Source: an uncultured Gammaproteobacteria bacterium | GTDB taxonomy: Bacteria; Pseudomonadota; Gammaproteobacteria; Steroidobacterales; Foliamicaceae | Assembly: GCA_951828235.1 (NCBI GenBank) | Contig: OX639965.1 | Coordinates: 579,191-643,190, forward strand | DNA length: 64,000 nt | Reading direction: 5' to 3' | Part shown: positions 35,229 through 43,265 of the stretch, one piece after another | How positions within the stretch are numbered: the stretch's first letter is position 1 | Layout: every line of letters begins with the position of its first letter | Made by a program: the position numbers and the translations under genes | Notes under the pieces: generated by a model | What the model was told of the DNA's origin: nothing | Database searches by the model: none | The model's input: the letters and a program-made list of their open reading frames with translations, nothing else

Positions 35229-35452
35229 GAATACTGTTCGATCAGAGCATTCAGTTTCAACAGAACTTACGGGGCAGGCGGCTGGCGATAATAGTGGTCG
35301 CGCCGGATTGGCCGCGCGTCGCACGTCAGGTTGAAGCCATTGAATCCGCGCTTGAGAAGGTCCAGCCAGGAGCATATCTGGAAGTCCTGAAGCAAGACCA
35401 ACCGGCAATGACAAGTCAGGAACATAAAGCCGAACCACCGACGCCACATTAG
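35225..35452 (+). pseudogene. DUF5615 PIN-like toxin with central deletion
   Basis: The 75-residue product starts MRILFDQ, the DUF5615 N-terminus with its first acidic residue, then jumps to FQQNLRGRRLAIIVV, which in normal members lies well beyond the central acidic motifs (VTTDQN-like). Roughly 60-70 residues appear to be missing without breaking the frame. The remaining C-terminal part is typical. It should lack nuclease activity, so its antitoxin is an orphan in practice. Confidence 0.7.
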
Positions 35453-35472
35453 CCATGTGAAGCAGGTCGGCC

Positions 35473-35626
35473 ATGACCTGGGCCCAACTCGCAACATTCA
35501 ACATCGTCCTGATAGCCGCTATTGCGAGCCCCGGGCCGGCGATGCTGATGGCGACCCAGACGTCGTTGAGCGCAGGACGCGCTGCCGGAATCGCGGTTGG
35601 CGCTGGGCTCGGTCTGATGGCCGCAA
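35473..35626 (+). pseudogene. LysE-family exporter, 5' fragment of split copy
   Basis: The first 51 codons repeat the intact LysE gene at 33734 almost exactly (MTWAQLATFNIVLI, then ASPGPAMLMATQTSLSAGRA). The match stops at GGCCGCAA within the codons for Met-Ala-Ala. The gene resumes 1.6 kb later at 37253, after a hipBA module. Confidence 0.85.
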
Positions 35627-35650
35627 CTGTAACAAACGATTAGAGGACTC

Positions 35651-36907
35651 TTACCAATGCCGGCGACAACGTTGGATGTGCTTCTGGATTTCGGCGGCCT
35701 GCTCCCCGGGAATCGGGTAGTGCCTGGCTTCGCTCTCCCACAAGGCGACCGCGTCGGACACTTCCTGCATGATCCGCGTTACCGATGTCCGGGGGATGGA
35801 AACTTGGTGTGCCAGTTCAAGGAAGTCCTCGCGCGTAAAGTCCCTGCCTTTTCCCTGAATGGTCATGCTGTGGAACCCCCGTACGCCCAGGTTGAAGGTC
35901 AGATCGTATGCCGGACTTGCGGCCCACCTCCCGTCGGGATGCATCACAAAAGCGAAGTTCCTGGTGTGATCGTCGCGGTTTCCGGTCACCACGTTGAAAA
36001 CCATACGCCGGAATAATTCGGTCTTTTCCGCGTGTGATTTCGTAAGCAGGTCGCTGAGCTTGAGCAACTGGAGATAGTCGAAGTCCGGATTCCGGAAGTC
36101 GGCATGCACCAGGCCGGCAACGCTATGAACATGCAGTCGACGGTTGCCGGGCAAACGATCGAATCGACGTGTCAGGAAATAGGCGTGGTCCTTCCGCCCG
36201 GGAACCAGCCGGGTTTCCGCCATACGAATGCCGGCCTCGCGGGCCATCTTCGCGAACAGGTACTCGATCGCTCCGGCCGAACGGGCATCGGGCGTATCGC
36301 CAGTCGGGAATTTGGCGATCCAATGGCTGAAACCATCCGGAAGGTCTTCAGCGCCGGCGATTATCGAGTCTTCCTTATCAGAGAGCCCAATGAGGATTTT
36401 CGGCCGGGCGCCGCCGGAGGGGGCCGCGTTATGCACAAACTCGTCGAGCACTTCGATGGCTTCTCCCTGGTATTGCCGAGTGGCTTCCAGACCGATTGTC
36501 GGCAAATCCAGGAAATCGGCGGCAGTCGACCTGTCAGCTTCCATGTCCGGCACGTACGAAAGCGCGCCCATGGCGCGGGAACCAACGAACGCCAGGCGAT
36601 GCAGCAGCGTGATGGCATCGAGATTCGTGCCGCGCTGGCGGAAAGTGCGATCCGTGAGCAGCCGGCCCCACCCGTCCGGGAGGGAGTCCGCGAACAGGCC
36701 ATGCAAACCCGCAAAAGGGGTCAAAGGGGCAGCCTGCAGGCCGGTCTCGAGCTTCGGACGAACAGGCGAAAGACCAATGCGGAGTCGGAGAAACTCGGGA
36801 TCCAGCTCAAAGTGCGTGAAATTGTCTCCTCGACCGTAGCCCAGCCGCCCCAGGAACACAGGCTCGGAAGAATCCAGACCGTGGAAATAAACGCGAAGTT
36901 CGTTCAC
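35651..36907 (-). CDS. hipA: HipA-family Ser/Thr kinase toxin
   Basis: HipA toxins phosphorylate glutamyl-tRNA synthetase or related targets and cause dormancy. This 418-residue protein has the N-terminal subdomain (GLHGLFADSLPDGWGRLLTD), the ATP-binding Gly/Ser loop region (NAAPSGGARPKILIG), the catalytic loop NVVTGNRDDHTRNFAFVM and the metal-binding SPAYDLTFN. All key residues are present, so it should be active. It overlaps hipB by 4 nt. The two genes sit inside a LysE-family gene in the opposite orientation. Confidence 0.92.
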   Translation of the reverse strand: MNELRVYFHGLDSSEPVFLGRLGYGRGDNFTHFELDPEFLRLRIGLSPVRPKLETGLQAAPLTPFAGLHGLFADSLPDGWGRLLTDRTFRQRGTNLDAITLLHRLAFVGSRAMGALSYVPDMEADRSTAADFLDLPTIGLEATRQYQGEAIEVLDEFVHNAAPSGGARPKILIGLSDKEDSIIAGAEDLPDGFSHWIAKFPTGDTPDARSAGAIEYLFAKMAREAGIRMAETRLVPGRKDHAYFLTRRFDRLPGNRRLHVHSVAGLVHADFRNPDFDYLQLLKLSDLLTKSHAEKTELFRRMVFNVVTGNRDDHTRNFAFVMHPDGRWAASPAYDLTFNLGVRGFHSMTIQGKGRDFTREDFLELAHQVSIPRTSVTRIMQEVSDAVALWESEARHYPIPGEQAAEIQKHIQRCRRHW

Positions 36908-37188
36908 GAACTATCGCGGTGTGTGGCCAGCAGTTCGTCCATGGTGGCCGGCCCGGTTGCCGAAAACAATTTGTCGGCGTGAGTGAGGTCGCCGTAGGTC
37001 GCACACAGCATCAGGAATTGCCGCAGCGAAATCTCTCCGGTAGCTTCAAATCGGCGTATCGTCGCGCTTGGCACACCGCTGAACTCAGCTGCCTTTTGTC
37101 GGCTGTGCTTGCGGGCCTTGCGCTGTTTGCGCAATGCCGTCGCCAAGTGGTTCTGAACCTCTCGCGGTGAGTCAGGAAAATACAACAT
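36904..37188 (-). CDS. hipB: HipB-like HTH antitoxin
   Basis: The 94-residue protein has a helix-turn-helix (RQKAAEFSGVPSATIRRFEATG, residues about 29-50) in a Cro/CI-like fold. It directly precedes and overlaps hipA, so it is the cognate antitoxin and autorepressor. A palindrome 34 nt upstream of its start is a possible operator. Confidence 0.85.
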   Translation of the reverse strand: MLYFPDSPREVQNHLATALRKQRKARKHSRQKAAEFSGVPSATIRRFEATGEISLRQFLMLCATYGDLTHADKLFSATGPATMDELLATHRDSS

Positions 37189-37221
37189 ATTATCAATTAG
37201 GAGCTATTGGAGAAAGAATTC

Positions 37222-37235
37222 GATAATATTTTATC
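37222..37235. promoter_or_regulatory. Possible HipB operator
   Basis: GATAA-TATT-TTATC is a perfect inverted repeat in the AT-rich leader of hipBA, within the inserted segment and close to its right junction. Confidence 0.4.
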
Positions 37236-37252
37236 AAATACTATTGATCGTA

Positions 37253-37534
37253 GCGATCTGGACGATGATGGCGCTGCTCGGATTCGGCGTGGTCTTCGAG
37301 CTGTTCCCCGTCGCCGTTCTGGTCACCGTTTTCCCGGCGGGCATAGGCCTGGCCGACAGCATCGTCATCGTCGCCAACCACTTCCTTGTGGAAATCGCTT
37401 TCTATACGGCGCTCGCCTTCGACATGAGCGCGCAAGCCGTCGCGAAGCGTTACATGCGGGCGAAAATCTATATTGACCGCGTGGGTGCGGCCGTGCTCGG
37501 CGCCTTGGGCGTGCGGATTCTGGTTGGCAGGTAG
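37253..37534 (+). pseudogene. LysE-family exporter, 3' fragment of split copy
   Basis: Homology to the intact LysE gene resumes at GATCTGGACGATGATGG and runs to the same C-terminus (AAVLGALGVRILVGR). About 150 nt are missing inside it: the codons for FELFP join directly to those for VAVLVTVFPAG. CTGTTC occurs at both deletion edges in the intact gene. Downstream flanking DNA also matches the intact copy. Confidence 0.85.
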
Positions 37535-37587
37535 CCTAGTTCTTTCTGCTTGAATCGGCCGAGTAGCTGAGACGGCGACCTTATGGC

Positions 37588-37632
37588 CAGAGCGGTTCAG
37601 GTCAGCATGGACGACCAGCCTGAACCGCTCTG
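37588..37632. repeat. 14-bp inverted repeat
   Basis: CAGAGCGGTTCAGG pairs perfectly with CCTGAACCGCTCTG around a 17-nt loop. It lies after the split LysE copy. The matching flank of the intact copy has only the left arm, diverged, so the structure is specific to this copy. There is no T-run. Confidence 0.5.
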
Positions 37633-37702
37633 CCAGGTGGGTGATCCGAGTAGCGCTTCGGAGGAAGCGTGGGCGGCTATGCTGAAGCGGCTGCGCTTCC
37701 AG

Positions 37703-37903
37703 CTATGGAAGTTTCGCCAGACCTGCCTGCTTTAGGACGCTGTTTGCTGTGTGTCTGCTCTTGATCTTGCTTGGAACGACAATTTCCAAGTCCGGCCTTT
37801 CCGGATTGGGCCAGATCTGATGGCTTGTTCGGCCTTGCCGGTGTTTCCTCCAGCCCGCGTTTCTTAGTCTTTTTCTTACCGCCCTCTCATAGGTCGCCAT
37901 CAA
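37703..37903 (-). CDS. hicA: HicA-like mRNA interferase toxin
   Basis: The 66-residue dsRBD-like protein matches HicA: RLRNAGWRKHRQGRTSHQIW with the catalytic His in TSHQ, then EIVVPSKIKSRHTANSVLKQAGL. It cuts mRNA independently of the ribosome in known systems. It overlaps hicB by 4 nt, with the antitoxin gene first. Confidence 0.85.
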   Translation of the reverse strand: MMATYERAVRKRLRNAGWRKHRQGRTSHQIWPNPERPDLEIVVPSKIKSRHTANSVLKQAGLAKLP

Positions 37904-38211
37904 GAACGCACGGCCGCTGCGTCCACATGCTCAACCAAAATGCGCGGGCACGAAGGCGCCAAAGCGGAGTCCGGTATTGGTTCGGCAGACGGATCGGTGA
38001 AGATCACTTCAACAACGCATTCTGCTAGTCGGTCTTCCGCCAATCCAAGGTTGTGCTTCAGCAATTGGGGAACAACGTCAGAAACCGCCGCCAGAAATTG
38101 TTCGCGTGAGTCCGCTTCCAATGTAAGGCCGGGAATGTCAGGGCTCGTCCCAACGAGTACCCCGCTCTCGGCACAAGTCATTACGGATATTCGATAGCGC
38201 ATTCTGGCCAA
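37900..38211 (-). CDS. hicB: HicB/DUF1902-type antitoxin
   Basis: This 103-residue protein has the degraded RNase H-like HicB fold (RYRISVMTCAESGVLVGTSP, then PGLTLEADSREQFLAAV). It lacks an obvious C-terminal DNA-binding domain and fits the DUF1902 branch. It pairs with the overlapping hicA. Confidence 0.8.
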   Translation of the reverse strand: MARMRYRISVMTCAESGVLVGTSPDIPGLTLEADSREQFLAAVSDVVPQLLKHNLGLAEDRLAECVVEVIFTDPSAEPIPDSALAPSCPRILVEHVDAAAVRS

Positions 38212-38391
38212 ACCAAGCCTCGCCGGTCAATTGCATCAATCAGTGTATTGGCAATCTTAACCTTGATTCCAGACAGGATCAGTTGGGAGCAACTACTCTC
38301 CGAGCGCTCGAACGACCGTTTCCGGGTCGTGATCAATGACGGCCAGCATTTGTCGTGGAGGCTTTGGGGCGCTTCGGCGCTTCATTGCCTT

Positions 38392-38967
38392 TTAGGATAT
38401 AACGGCTCGGTCAGTTAACCACTCATCCGCCACCGTTGCGTAGATCACCTGATTCACGAAGTGGTCGTATAACCATTCTGACTGCCTGCAAGTTCCCTCA
38501 TACACGAGTCCATTGCGTTCTGCCACACGTCGGCTTCGAATATTGTCTTCAGCGATTTTCATTACCACTCGATTCAACCTGAGATCTGTGAATGCGTATT
38601 CAATCAACCTCTCGCAGCTGCTCGAGACGATTCCTTTCCCCTGATGGGACGAACAAATCCAGAATCCCATAGAAGTTTGACGATTTTCATTGTCGAATTC
38701 ATGGAATCCGATTGTTCCTACAATATCGCCCTGGTGCTCAATACCCAGAGTCAAAGCAACTCCCGCCTGATTGTCATTTCTTGCGCCTTCGATGAACTGC
38801 TCAGCATGACGTGGCCCTTGCTGCCTGTCGACCCAGGGTAGCCACTGCCTCAGGTATTTCCGATTGCTATCGACCAGCGCATAAAGGGAGCCGGCATCCT
38901 CGCTGGTCAGTTCGCGCAGCAGTGTAGATGCATCAATTTTGAACTCCTTCAATCTGGATGCTTTCAT
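38392..38967 (-). CDS. RimL-like GNAT acetyltransferase
   Basis: The 191-residue protein resembles ribosomal-protein-serine acetyltransferases. It has RELTSEDAGSLYALVDSNR and LRQWLPWVDR near the N-terminus, the acetyl-CoA loop HQGKGIVSSSCERLIEYAF and NIRSRRVAERNGLVYEG. The acceptor could be a ribosomal protein, another N-terminus or a small molecule. It is monocistronic, and an AT-rich leader separates it from the MORN-repeat gene. Confidence 0.87.
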   Translation of the reverse strand: MKASRLKEFKIDASTLLRELTSEDAGSLYALVDSNRKYLRQWLPWVDRQQGPRHAEQFIEGARNDNQAGVALTLGIEHQGDIVGTIGFHEFDNENRQTSMGFWICSSHQGKGIVSSSCERLIEYAFTDLRLNRVVMKIAEDNIRSRRVAERNGLVYEGTCRQSEWLYDHFVNQVIYATVADEWLTDRAVIS

Positions 38968-39039
38968 GTTGCGCTCATCTAATATTTCACTCTCCTATCT
39001 CGCCAGGACTGCTCGGCTTCGGCTTGGCCCAGATGTCCT

Positions 39040-39696
39040 TCATTCCGGTGATGAACCACTGTCAACGAACTGGCCATTTACCCAGAGTCCTTCCTTTATG
39101 GACGTGTCCGGATTGGTCAGCCGTCCCTGACCGTTGGGCATGCCGTCTTTCCATTCTCCGTAAAACACACCGCCGTCGGGCAGGATGAAACGGCCCAGGC
39201 CGCCGGGCTTGCCCTCGAACCAATCGCCGAAGTAGGTCCCGCCGCTGGGATAAACGAACGTGCCCACGCCCTGTTTGTCGCCGTGGTTGTAACCGCCGAC
39301 ATAAGTGCCGCCGTCGTTGTACATGACGGTGCCGTGCCCATGCTCGCGATCGTCATGCAATCCAACGTATTTGCCGCCGTCCGACCAAGCCCAGGGGCCG
39401 TTGGTTTGAGGCTCGTCGCCGGTCCACTCGATCGCGTACTTGGCACGGTTCACGAACGTGTATACGGCGCGCCCCTTGCGTTCATCGTCTAGCCAGTCGC
39501 CAACGAATTCACTGCCGGTTGCGAGCTTCAGTTTTCCGTAGCCATGGCGCTTCCCGTCTTTCCACTGGCCGATGTATTGGGAGCCGTCCTCATATTTCAT
39601 GCTGCCCTGGCCATTGGTGCAATCACCGTCGACGCAGTCGGCAAGGGCCGGATGACTGAAGAGGAATGCCAGGAGAAAGGCTGCGGCGTATTTCAT
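39040..39696 (-). CDS. Exported MORN-repeat protein
   Basis: The 218-residue protein has a signal peptide (KYAAAFLLAFLFSHPALA) and about seven MORN repeats of the YxGxWxxGxxxGxG type, for example YIGQWKDGKRHGYGKL and YFGDWFEGKPGGLGRF. Two cysteines follow the cleavage site. MORN arrays serve as binding or membrane-associated scaffolds; no enzyme domain is present. The start at 39696 puts the signal peptide at the N-terminus. Confidence 0.85.
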   Translation of the reverse strand: MKYAAAFLLAFLFSHPALADCVDGDCTNGQGSMKYEDGSQYIGQWKDGKRHGYGKLKLATGSEFVGDWLDDERKGRAVYTFVNRAKYAIEWTGDEPQTNGPWAWSDGGKYVGLHDDREHGHGTVMYNDGGTYVGGYNHGDKQGVGTFVYPSGGTYFGDWFEGKPGGLGRFILPDGGVFYGEWKDGMPNGQGRLTNPDTSIKEGLWVNGQFVDSGSSPE

Positions 39697-39745
39697 TGCG
39701 AAACCTCGCGGGTCTGGGCTTGAAGGCAAGCTAACCTACCATGAT

Positions 39746-39772
39746 CGAAATCGCATCCGATGTGGCGCAGTT
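39746..39772. repeat. Direct repeat left of relB/yafQ
   Basis: This 27-nt sequence beginning CGAAATCGCATCCGATG recurs at 40475-40501 with two mismatches. The two copies bracket the toxin-antitoxin pair. Confidence 0.7.
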
Positions 39773-39862
39773 CTACAACCGACTGTTCTACAACCGGCTT
39801 GAACAATGTGCCCTGTTGCACGACAATGTCATGCAACGTTCGAATCATTCCGGCTTACCGAT

Positions 39863-40123
39863 ATGGCTAATCAACTCGTTCAGGCGCGCGTCAACAGAGA
39901 CATCAAGGAAGAGGCTTCCGTTGTGCTGGCCGCCATGGGTCTGTCTATCTCCGACGCCGTTCGGCTTCTTCTGACCCGGGTCGCGCGAGAGAAAGCGCTG
40001 CCCTTCGCGCCCCTCATTCCCAATGCCGAAACCATCGCGGCCATGAAGGAGGCGCGAGCGGGCAATCTCGCGCAGTTCGACGATGTCGAGAGTCTTCTCG
40101 ACGACCTGCATGAGGACGATTGA
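39863..40123 (+). CDS. RelB/DinJ-family antitoxin
   Basis: The 86-residue protein has the DinJ ribbon-helix-helix start (QARVNRDIKEEASVVLAAMGLSISDAVRLLL) and the linker KALPFAPLIPNAETIAAM, followed by an acidic toxin-binding tail. It overlaps the YafQ-like toxin by 14 nt. The ATG at 39863 gives the canonical N-terminus. Confidence 0.9.
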   Translation: MANQLVQARVNRDIKEEASVVLAAMGLSISDAVRLLLTRVAREKALPFAPLIPNAETIAAMKEARAGNLAQFDDVESLLDDLHEDD

Positions 40124-40391
40124 GCGGACGCGCCGTTTCAAACGCGACTACAAGCGGGAGTCCCGCGGCCGACATCGCGCCGACCTCGATAAGCGGCTGG
40201 CAGAACTCGTGCAGGCTCTAGCCAGCGACTCTGCGCTTGAAGCGCGCCACCATGACCATGCGCTCGGCGGTCCGTGGGCCGACTTCCGTGACTGCCACGT
40301 GCGACCGGATCTGGTGCTCATCTACCAGAAACCGGACGCAAACACGCTCCGGCTCGTCCGCCTCGGATCGCACGCCGAACTTGGGCTGTGA
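40110..40391 (+). CDS. YafQ/RelE-family mRNA interferase
   Basis: The 93-residue toxin has the YafQ pattern RTRRFKRDYKRESRG, GPWADFRDCHVRPDLVLIYQ and the C-terminal RLGSHAELGL. The His residues in DCHV and GSHAEL match the catalytic set. YafQ cleaves mRNA in the ribosome. It is co-transcribed with the DinJ-like antitoxin. Confidence 0.9.
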   Translation: MRTIERTRRFKRDYKRESRGRHRADLDKRLAELVQALASDSALEARHHDHALGGPWADFRDCHVRPDLVLIYQKPDANTLRLVRLGSHAELGL

Positions 40392-40474
40392 AGCGATACG
40401 GAGCGTACACGCAGTCTCAGCAATTCGCCGAAGCGAGCGGATTGAAAGCGTGAAGGCGTGAAGAGACGTTTGTC

Positions 40475-40501
40475 CGAAATCGCATCCGATGGGGCACAGT
40501 T
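40475..40501. repeat. Direct repeat right of relB/yafQ
   Basis: Second copy of the 27-nt repeat at 39746-39772 (two mismatches), 729 bp away. Confidence 0.7.
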
Positions 40502-40519
40502 GCCGGGCAGCTCGTCCTT

Positions 40520-40747
40520 TTGTGTGGGACCATAGCAACGGCCTGTCTGCTCGCCTGGTGGCTGTGGGCGAATTATCGGAAGGTCAGAACCATCAAGAAC
40601 CGGCCACTCCCGGCGCCATGGCTTGCCGGAATCCAGCGCGGACTTGGGCCTCTCCTGGGAGCGGCCAGTTTGACGATGGGACTCATCGTGTGGCTGGAAT
40701 TTGATCTGGCCTATTGCAGCGCCTTTAGCGGCCACCTGACTGGCTAG
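40520..40747 (+). CDS. Small hypothetical membrane protein, possibly truncated
   Basis: A 75-residue frame with two hydrophobic segments (ATACLLAWWLWANY and GAASLTMGLIVWLEF) separated by a basic, proline-rich loop (RKVRTIKNRPLPAP). The start is an unconvincing TTG, and hydrophobic residues continue upstream into the direct repeat, so the real 5' end may have been lost. The rest of 40392-40794 shows nothing else. Confidence 0.35.
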   Translation: MCGTIATACLLAWWLWANYRKVRTIKNRPLPAPWLAGIQRGLGPLLGAASLTMGLIVWLEFDLAYCSAFSGHLTG

Positions 40748-40794
40748 CCTGCATATCCCGCAGCGCTCCTGTCATCATGGGCGCGGTGGCAGTA

Positions 40795-41871
40795 CTACTC
40801 TGGCGCGGAACTTTCCGTACCCGCGCCTCTTTGCGCGCGGTCGTCCTCGATCACTTGCCGAATCCAATCCGGGTCAGGCAGACACGCCAGAGCCTTGTAA
40901 TCGATATCTTCAGGATTCCCTGGTGATCGGCCGAGTCGCATTGCCAATGCTCGCCAGATGGTTGGCTTGAAGTGAGTCAGACCGTTAATACCCACGAGTT
41001 TCCCCGTGCGATCGAGAAGAGAGCCTCCGCTATCTCCCCCTATGATCGAAGTGTCATGCAAAACAGCCTTCCATGCCGGCGAAGAACCCCGAGGCGGCTG
41101 TTCATGCACAGACAAGACGCGCCCCGCCGCCATTAGTTCCACATTCTCGACAGGTTCGCTTCGTGCAGCTGAGCCCAGGCCGGCGCTGATCACTCCCTCG
41201 TCGACACCTGGCGGCCCGTCGGCGAGCTCAAATGGCGCCAAGCCATCCATATCCACATGGAGGATGGCGAAATCCAGCGGGAGCTTTGGAGGGTCGGAAT
41301 CCCAGTCGCGATCGAAATCTTCGTCCGACTTCCAGACTACACGAGCTTGCACCACCTTGACCTGACCGCGACGGTCGGGGCCGGGATAAAGGACCACAAC
41401 GTCCAGTTTCTCCGCATCTCGTACGACGTATCCTGCGGTCAGAAGGTACCCATCCCGTGTAATGGCCGCGGCCGTGGACGTTCCGCTGTTGTCCTCTCCA
41501 TTCCCGGTAAACCGTAACCCCGAGTCATCGATCTCCGCAGACACGGAATCAAAGTCACGCCACACCATGGCGACGCGGAACCAGAGCGTTTCCAGTATCG
41601 GCCTGCCGTCCAGCGATACGTCCTCCCAGCCCGCCAGGCTTTCCGTTCTCCTGGCGGCAAGTTGCTCGTCCATCCGGTCTATTGCCTGCGCCGTACAGCC
41701 GGACAGGAGCAACAGGGCGATGGCGGCAAGCGTGACGAACTCAATCGTCCGGAGGGCGACATGCAGCCTCCGGAAGTAGCCGAAGCGCGCGCTGGACGAC
41801 GCCGAGATGCTTGACACGGCCCTTGCCCGGCCACGGGACCGGGAGGAGTCACCAAGGCCTTGTTCGCTCAT
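40795..41871 (-). CDS. Trypsin-like lipoprotein with His-to-Tyr change
   Basis: From ATG 41871 the 358-residue protein has a hydrophobic segment ending in a lipobox (AAIALLLLSGC) and a trypsin-like domain. Asp (LPLDFAILHV) and Ser (IIGGDSGGSLLDRTGKLVGI) of the triad are present, but the His position reads LLTAGYVVRDAE, where active members have a His before VV. It is therefore probably inactive or altered. The annotated start could be 93 nt further upstream. It is divergent from a small membrane protein. Confidence 0.75.
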   Translation of the reverse strand: MSEQGLGDSSRSRGRARAVSSISASSSARFGYFRRLHVALRTIEFVTLAAIALLLLSGCTAQAIDRMDEQLAARRTESLAGWEDVSLDGRPILETLWFRVAMVWRDFDSVSAEIDDSGLRFTGNGEDNSGTSTAAAITRDGYLLTAGYVVRDAEKLDVVVLYPGPDRRGQVKVVQARVVWKSDEDFDRDWDSDPPKLPLDFAILHVDMDGLAPFELADGPPGVDEGVISAGLGSAARSEPVENVELMAAGRVLSVHEQPPRGSSPAWKAVLHDTSIIGGDSGGSLLDRTGKLVGINGLTHFKPTIWRALAMRLGRSPGNPEDIDYKALACLPDPDWIRQVIEDDRAQRGAGTESSAPE

Positions 41872-41956
41872 ACTGAACTTGCCCTCCAGCGCAGGAACGC
41901 CCGGGTTAACGAAGATACAATCGAGCATAAGCCTTCCTGCTCGGGAGACAACAGGC

Positions 41957-42199
41957 ATGTCCAAGCGTAAACAGTTTCTTCAATCCTGTCTGGGAGGGCT
42001 ACTTGGGCTGATTGGAATGTACCTTGGCGTAGCGGGTCTCTTGGACGGGGACTATGTAACGGCACTCGCAGTTCCCTCGGCGCTCGTGGTCATCATGGGC
42101 GCGGTCGTTGTCGCTATTGGCCGCAGGTTCCCTGAGTACTTTATGTATAGAGGGGCGATCGAATTCTGGTCCGACCTGCAAGCGCGGCGAAAACGTTGA
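41957..42199 (+). CDS. Small two-TM membrane protein
   Basis: I do not recognise this 80-residue protein. It has two hydrophobic stretches (CLGGLLGLIGMYLGVAGLL and VTALAVPSALVVIMGAVVVAIG) between a basic N-terminus (SKRKQF) and a basic tail (LQARRKR). GGGAGA 8 nt upstream supports the ATG. It is divergent from the protease-like lipoprotein gene. Confidence 0.6.
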   Translation: MSKRKQFLQSCLGGLLGLIGMYLGVAGLLDGDYVTALAVPSALVVIMGAVVVAIGRRFPEYFMYRGAIEFWSDLQARRKR

Positions 42200-42263
42200 G
42201 GAGTACCTGGCGTGGTACCCCGGGGCGGCACCTGGAGCATGTTCAAGCTGTGATTGAGCATTA
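42190..42263 (+). pseudogene. DUF433 gene remnant
   Basis: About 74 nt repeat the middle of the DUF433 gene at 34986: NVEEYLAWYPGAAP, then after a one-base shift EHVQAVIEH and a stop. The intact gene reads TVDQFLEWYPGATREQVEAVIEHE. No start, N-terminal part or partner toxin remains. Confidence 0.7.
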
Positions 42264-42305
42264 GGCCCCTGGGATGCCAGACAACCGGAAGATGACCTGA
42301 GACGG

Positions 42306-43265
42306 GTGCGATACGTGCTGCTTTTCCTGACGGCCTTCCTGGCGTTGGTCTGGCTCAACAATACTTCGCTGTTTTCAGCGGGCTACGACAAGCCCCTCCT
42401 GCTTGCGCATCGTGGACTGGCGCCGGAGATGCATCCGGAACACGAGGATTACCGCGCATGCCTCAGCCGAATTCACGCCAGCGAACACAGCTTCATGGAA
42501 AACACGATTCCTTCCATGGAAGCCGCTTTCGATCTCGGCGCCGACTACGTTGAGTTCGACGTTCGCGCGACCGCGGATGGACAGTTTGCGGTATTCCATG
42601 ACGATGTCCTCGACTGCAAGACCGACGCGACGGGGCGCCTGATCGACTATTCGATGGCGGAGCTCAAGGCCTTGGATATCGGGTACGGCTACTTCACGGA
42701 GAACAACCGGTATCCGCTAAGGGGCAAGGGCATTGGCCTGATGCCTTCGCTGGAAGAGGTTCTGGACCACTTCCCGCTGAAAGGGTTCGTAATCAATATC
42801 AAGAGCAACGACCGGAATGAAGCGGTCCGCTTGGGCGATTTTCTTGTTGCGCGCGGTCCGCAGGAGGTCGAGCGGTTGCTGGTATTCGGCGGTTCGAATG
42901 CGGTGGATGCGATTCGGAGAGCCCATCCATCGGTTCGCGCATTCTCGCGAGCGACAGTCAACAAGTGCCTTCGGGACTACATGATGGTCGGCTGGACCGG
43001 CTATGTTCCGGACTCGTGTCGAAACACCGCGATCGGAATGTACGTCAACTACGCGTGGGCGCTTTGGGGTTGGCCGCATCGACTGGTGGCCCGAATGCAC
43101 AGTGTCGATACGACGATGATCCTGACGCATCCGTACCAGACGGCGTCAGTTCACGATTTGCCGGAGACCTCCGAGTATGCCGAGCTGATCCCGCGCGGAT
43201 ACGGCGGAGCGATACAGACCAACCGCATCGACAAGATTCAGGATTGGCTAGCGGAAGCACGATAG
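42306..43265 (+). CDS. Glycerophosphodiester phosphodiesterase family protein
   Basis: The 319-residue protein has an N-terminal membrane or signal segment (RYVLLFLTAFLALVWL) and a GDPD TIM barrel: LLLAHRGLAPE, ENTIPSMEAAFDLGADYVEFDV and the second catalytic His in VFHDDVLDC. It would hydrolyse glycerophosphodiesters or related phosphodiesters outside the cytoplasm. An extra 20-25 residues between the HRG motif and ENTIPS are unusual. It starts with GTG. No GlpT-type transporter is nearby. Confidence 0.85.
   Translation: MRYVLLFLTAFLALVWLNNTSLFSAGYDKPLLLAHRGLAPEMHPEHEDYRACLSRIHASEHSFMENTIPSMEAAFDLGADYVEFDVRATADGQFAVFHDDVLDCKTDATGRLIDYSMAELKALDIGYGYFTENNRYPLRGKGIGLMPSLEEVLDHFPLKGFVINIKSNDRNEAVRLGDFLVARGPQEVERLLVFGGSNAVDAIRRAHPSVRAFSRATVNKCLRDYMMVGWTGYVPDSCRNTAIGMYVNYAWALWGWPHRLVARMHSVDTTMILTHPYQTASVHDLPETSEYAELIPRGYGGAIQTNRIDKIQDWLAEAR

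Noticed and set aside
38212..38391. 30-codon minus-strand frame (MKRRSAPKPPRQML) between hicB and the acetyltransferase
   Set aside because: Too short, no clear ribosome binding site and no recognised family.
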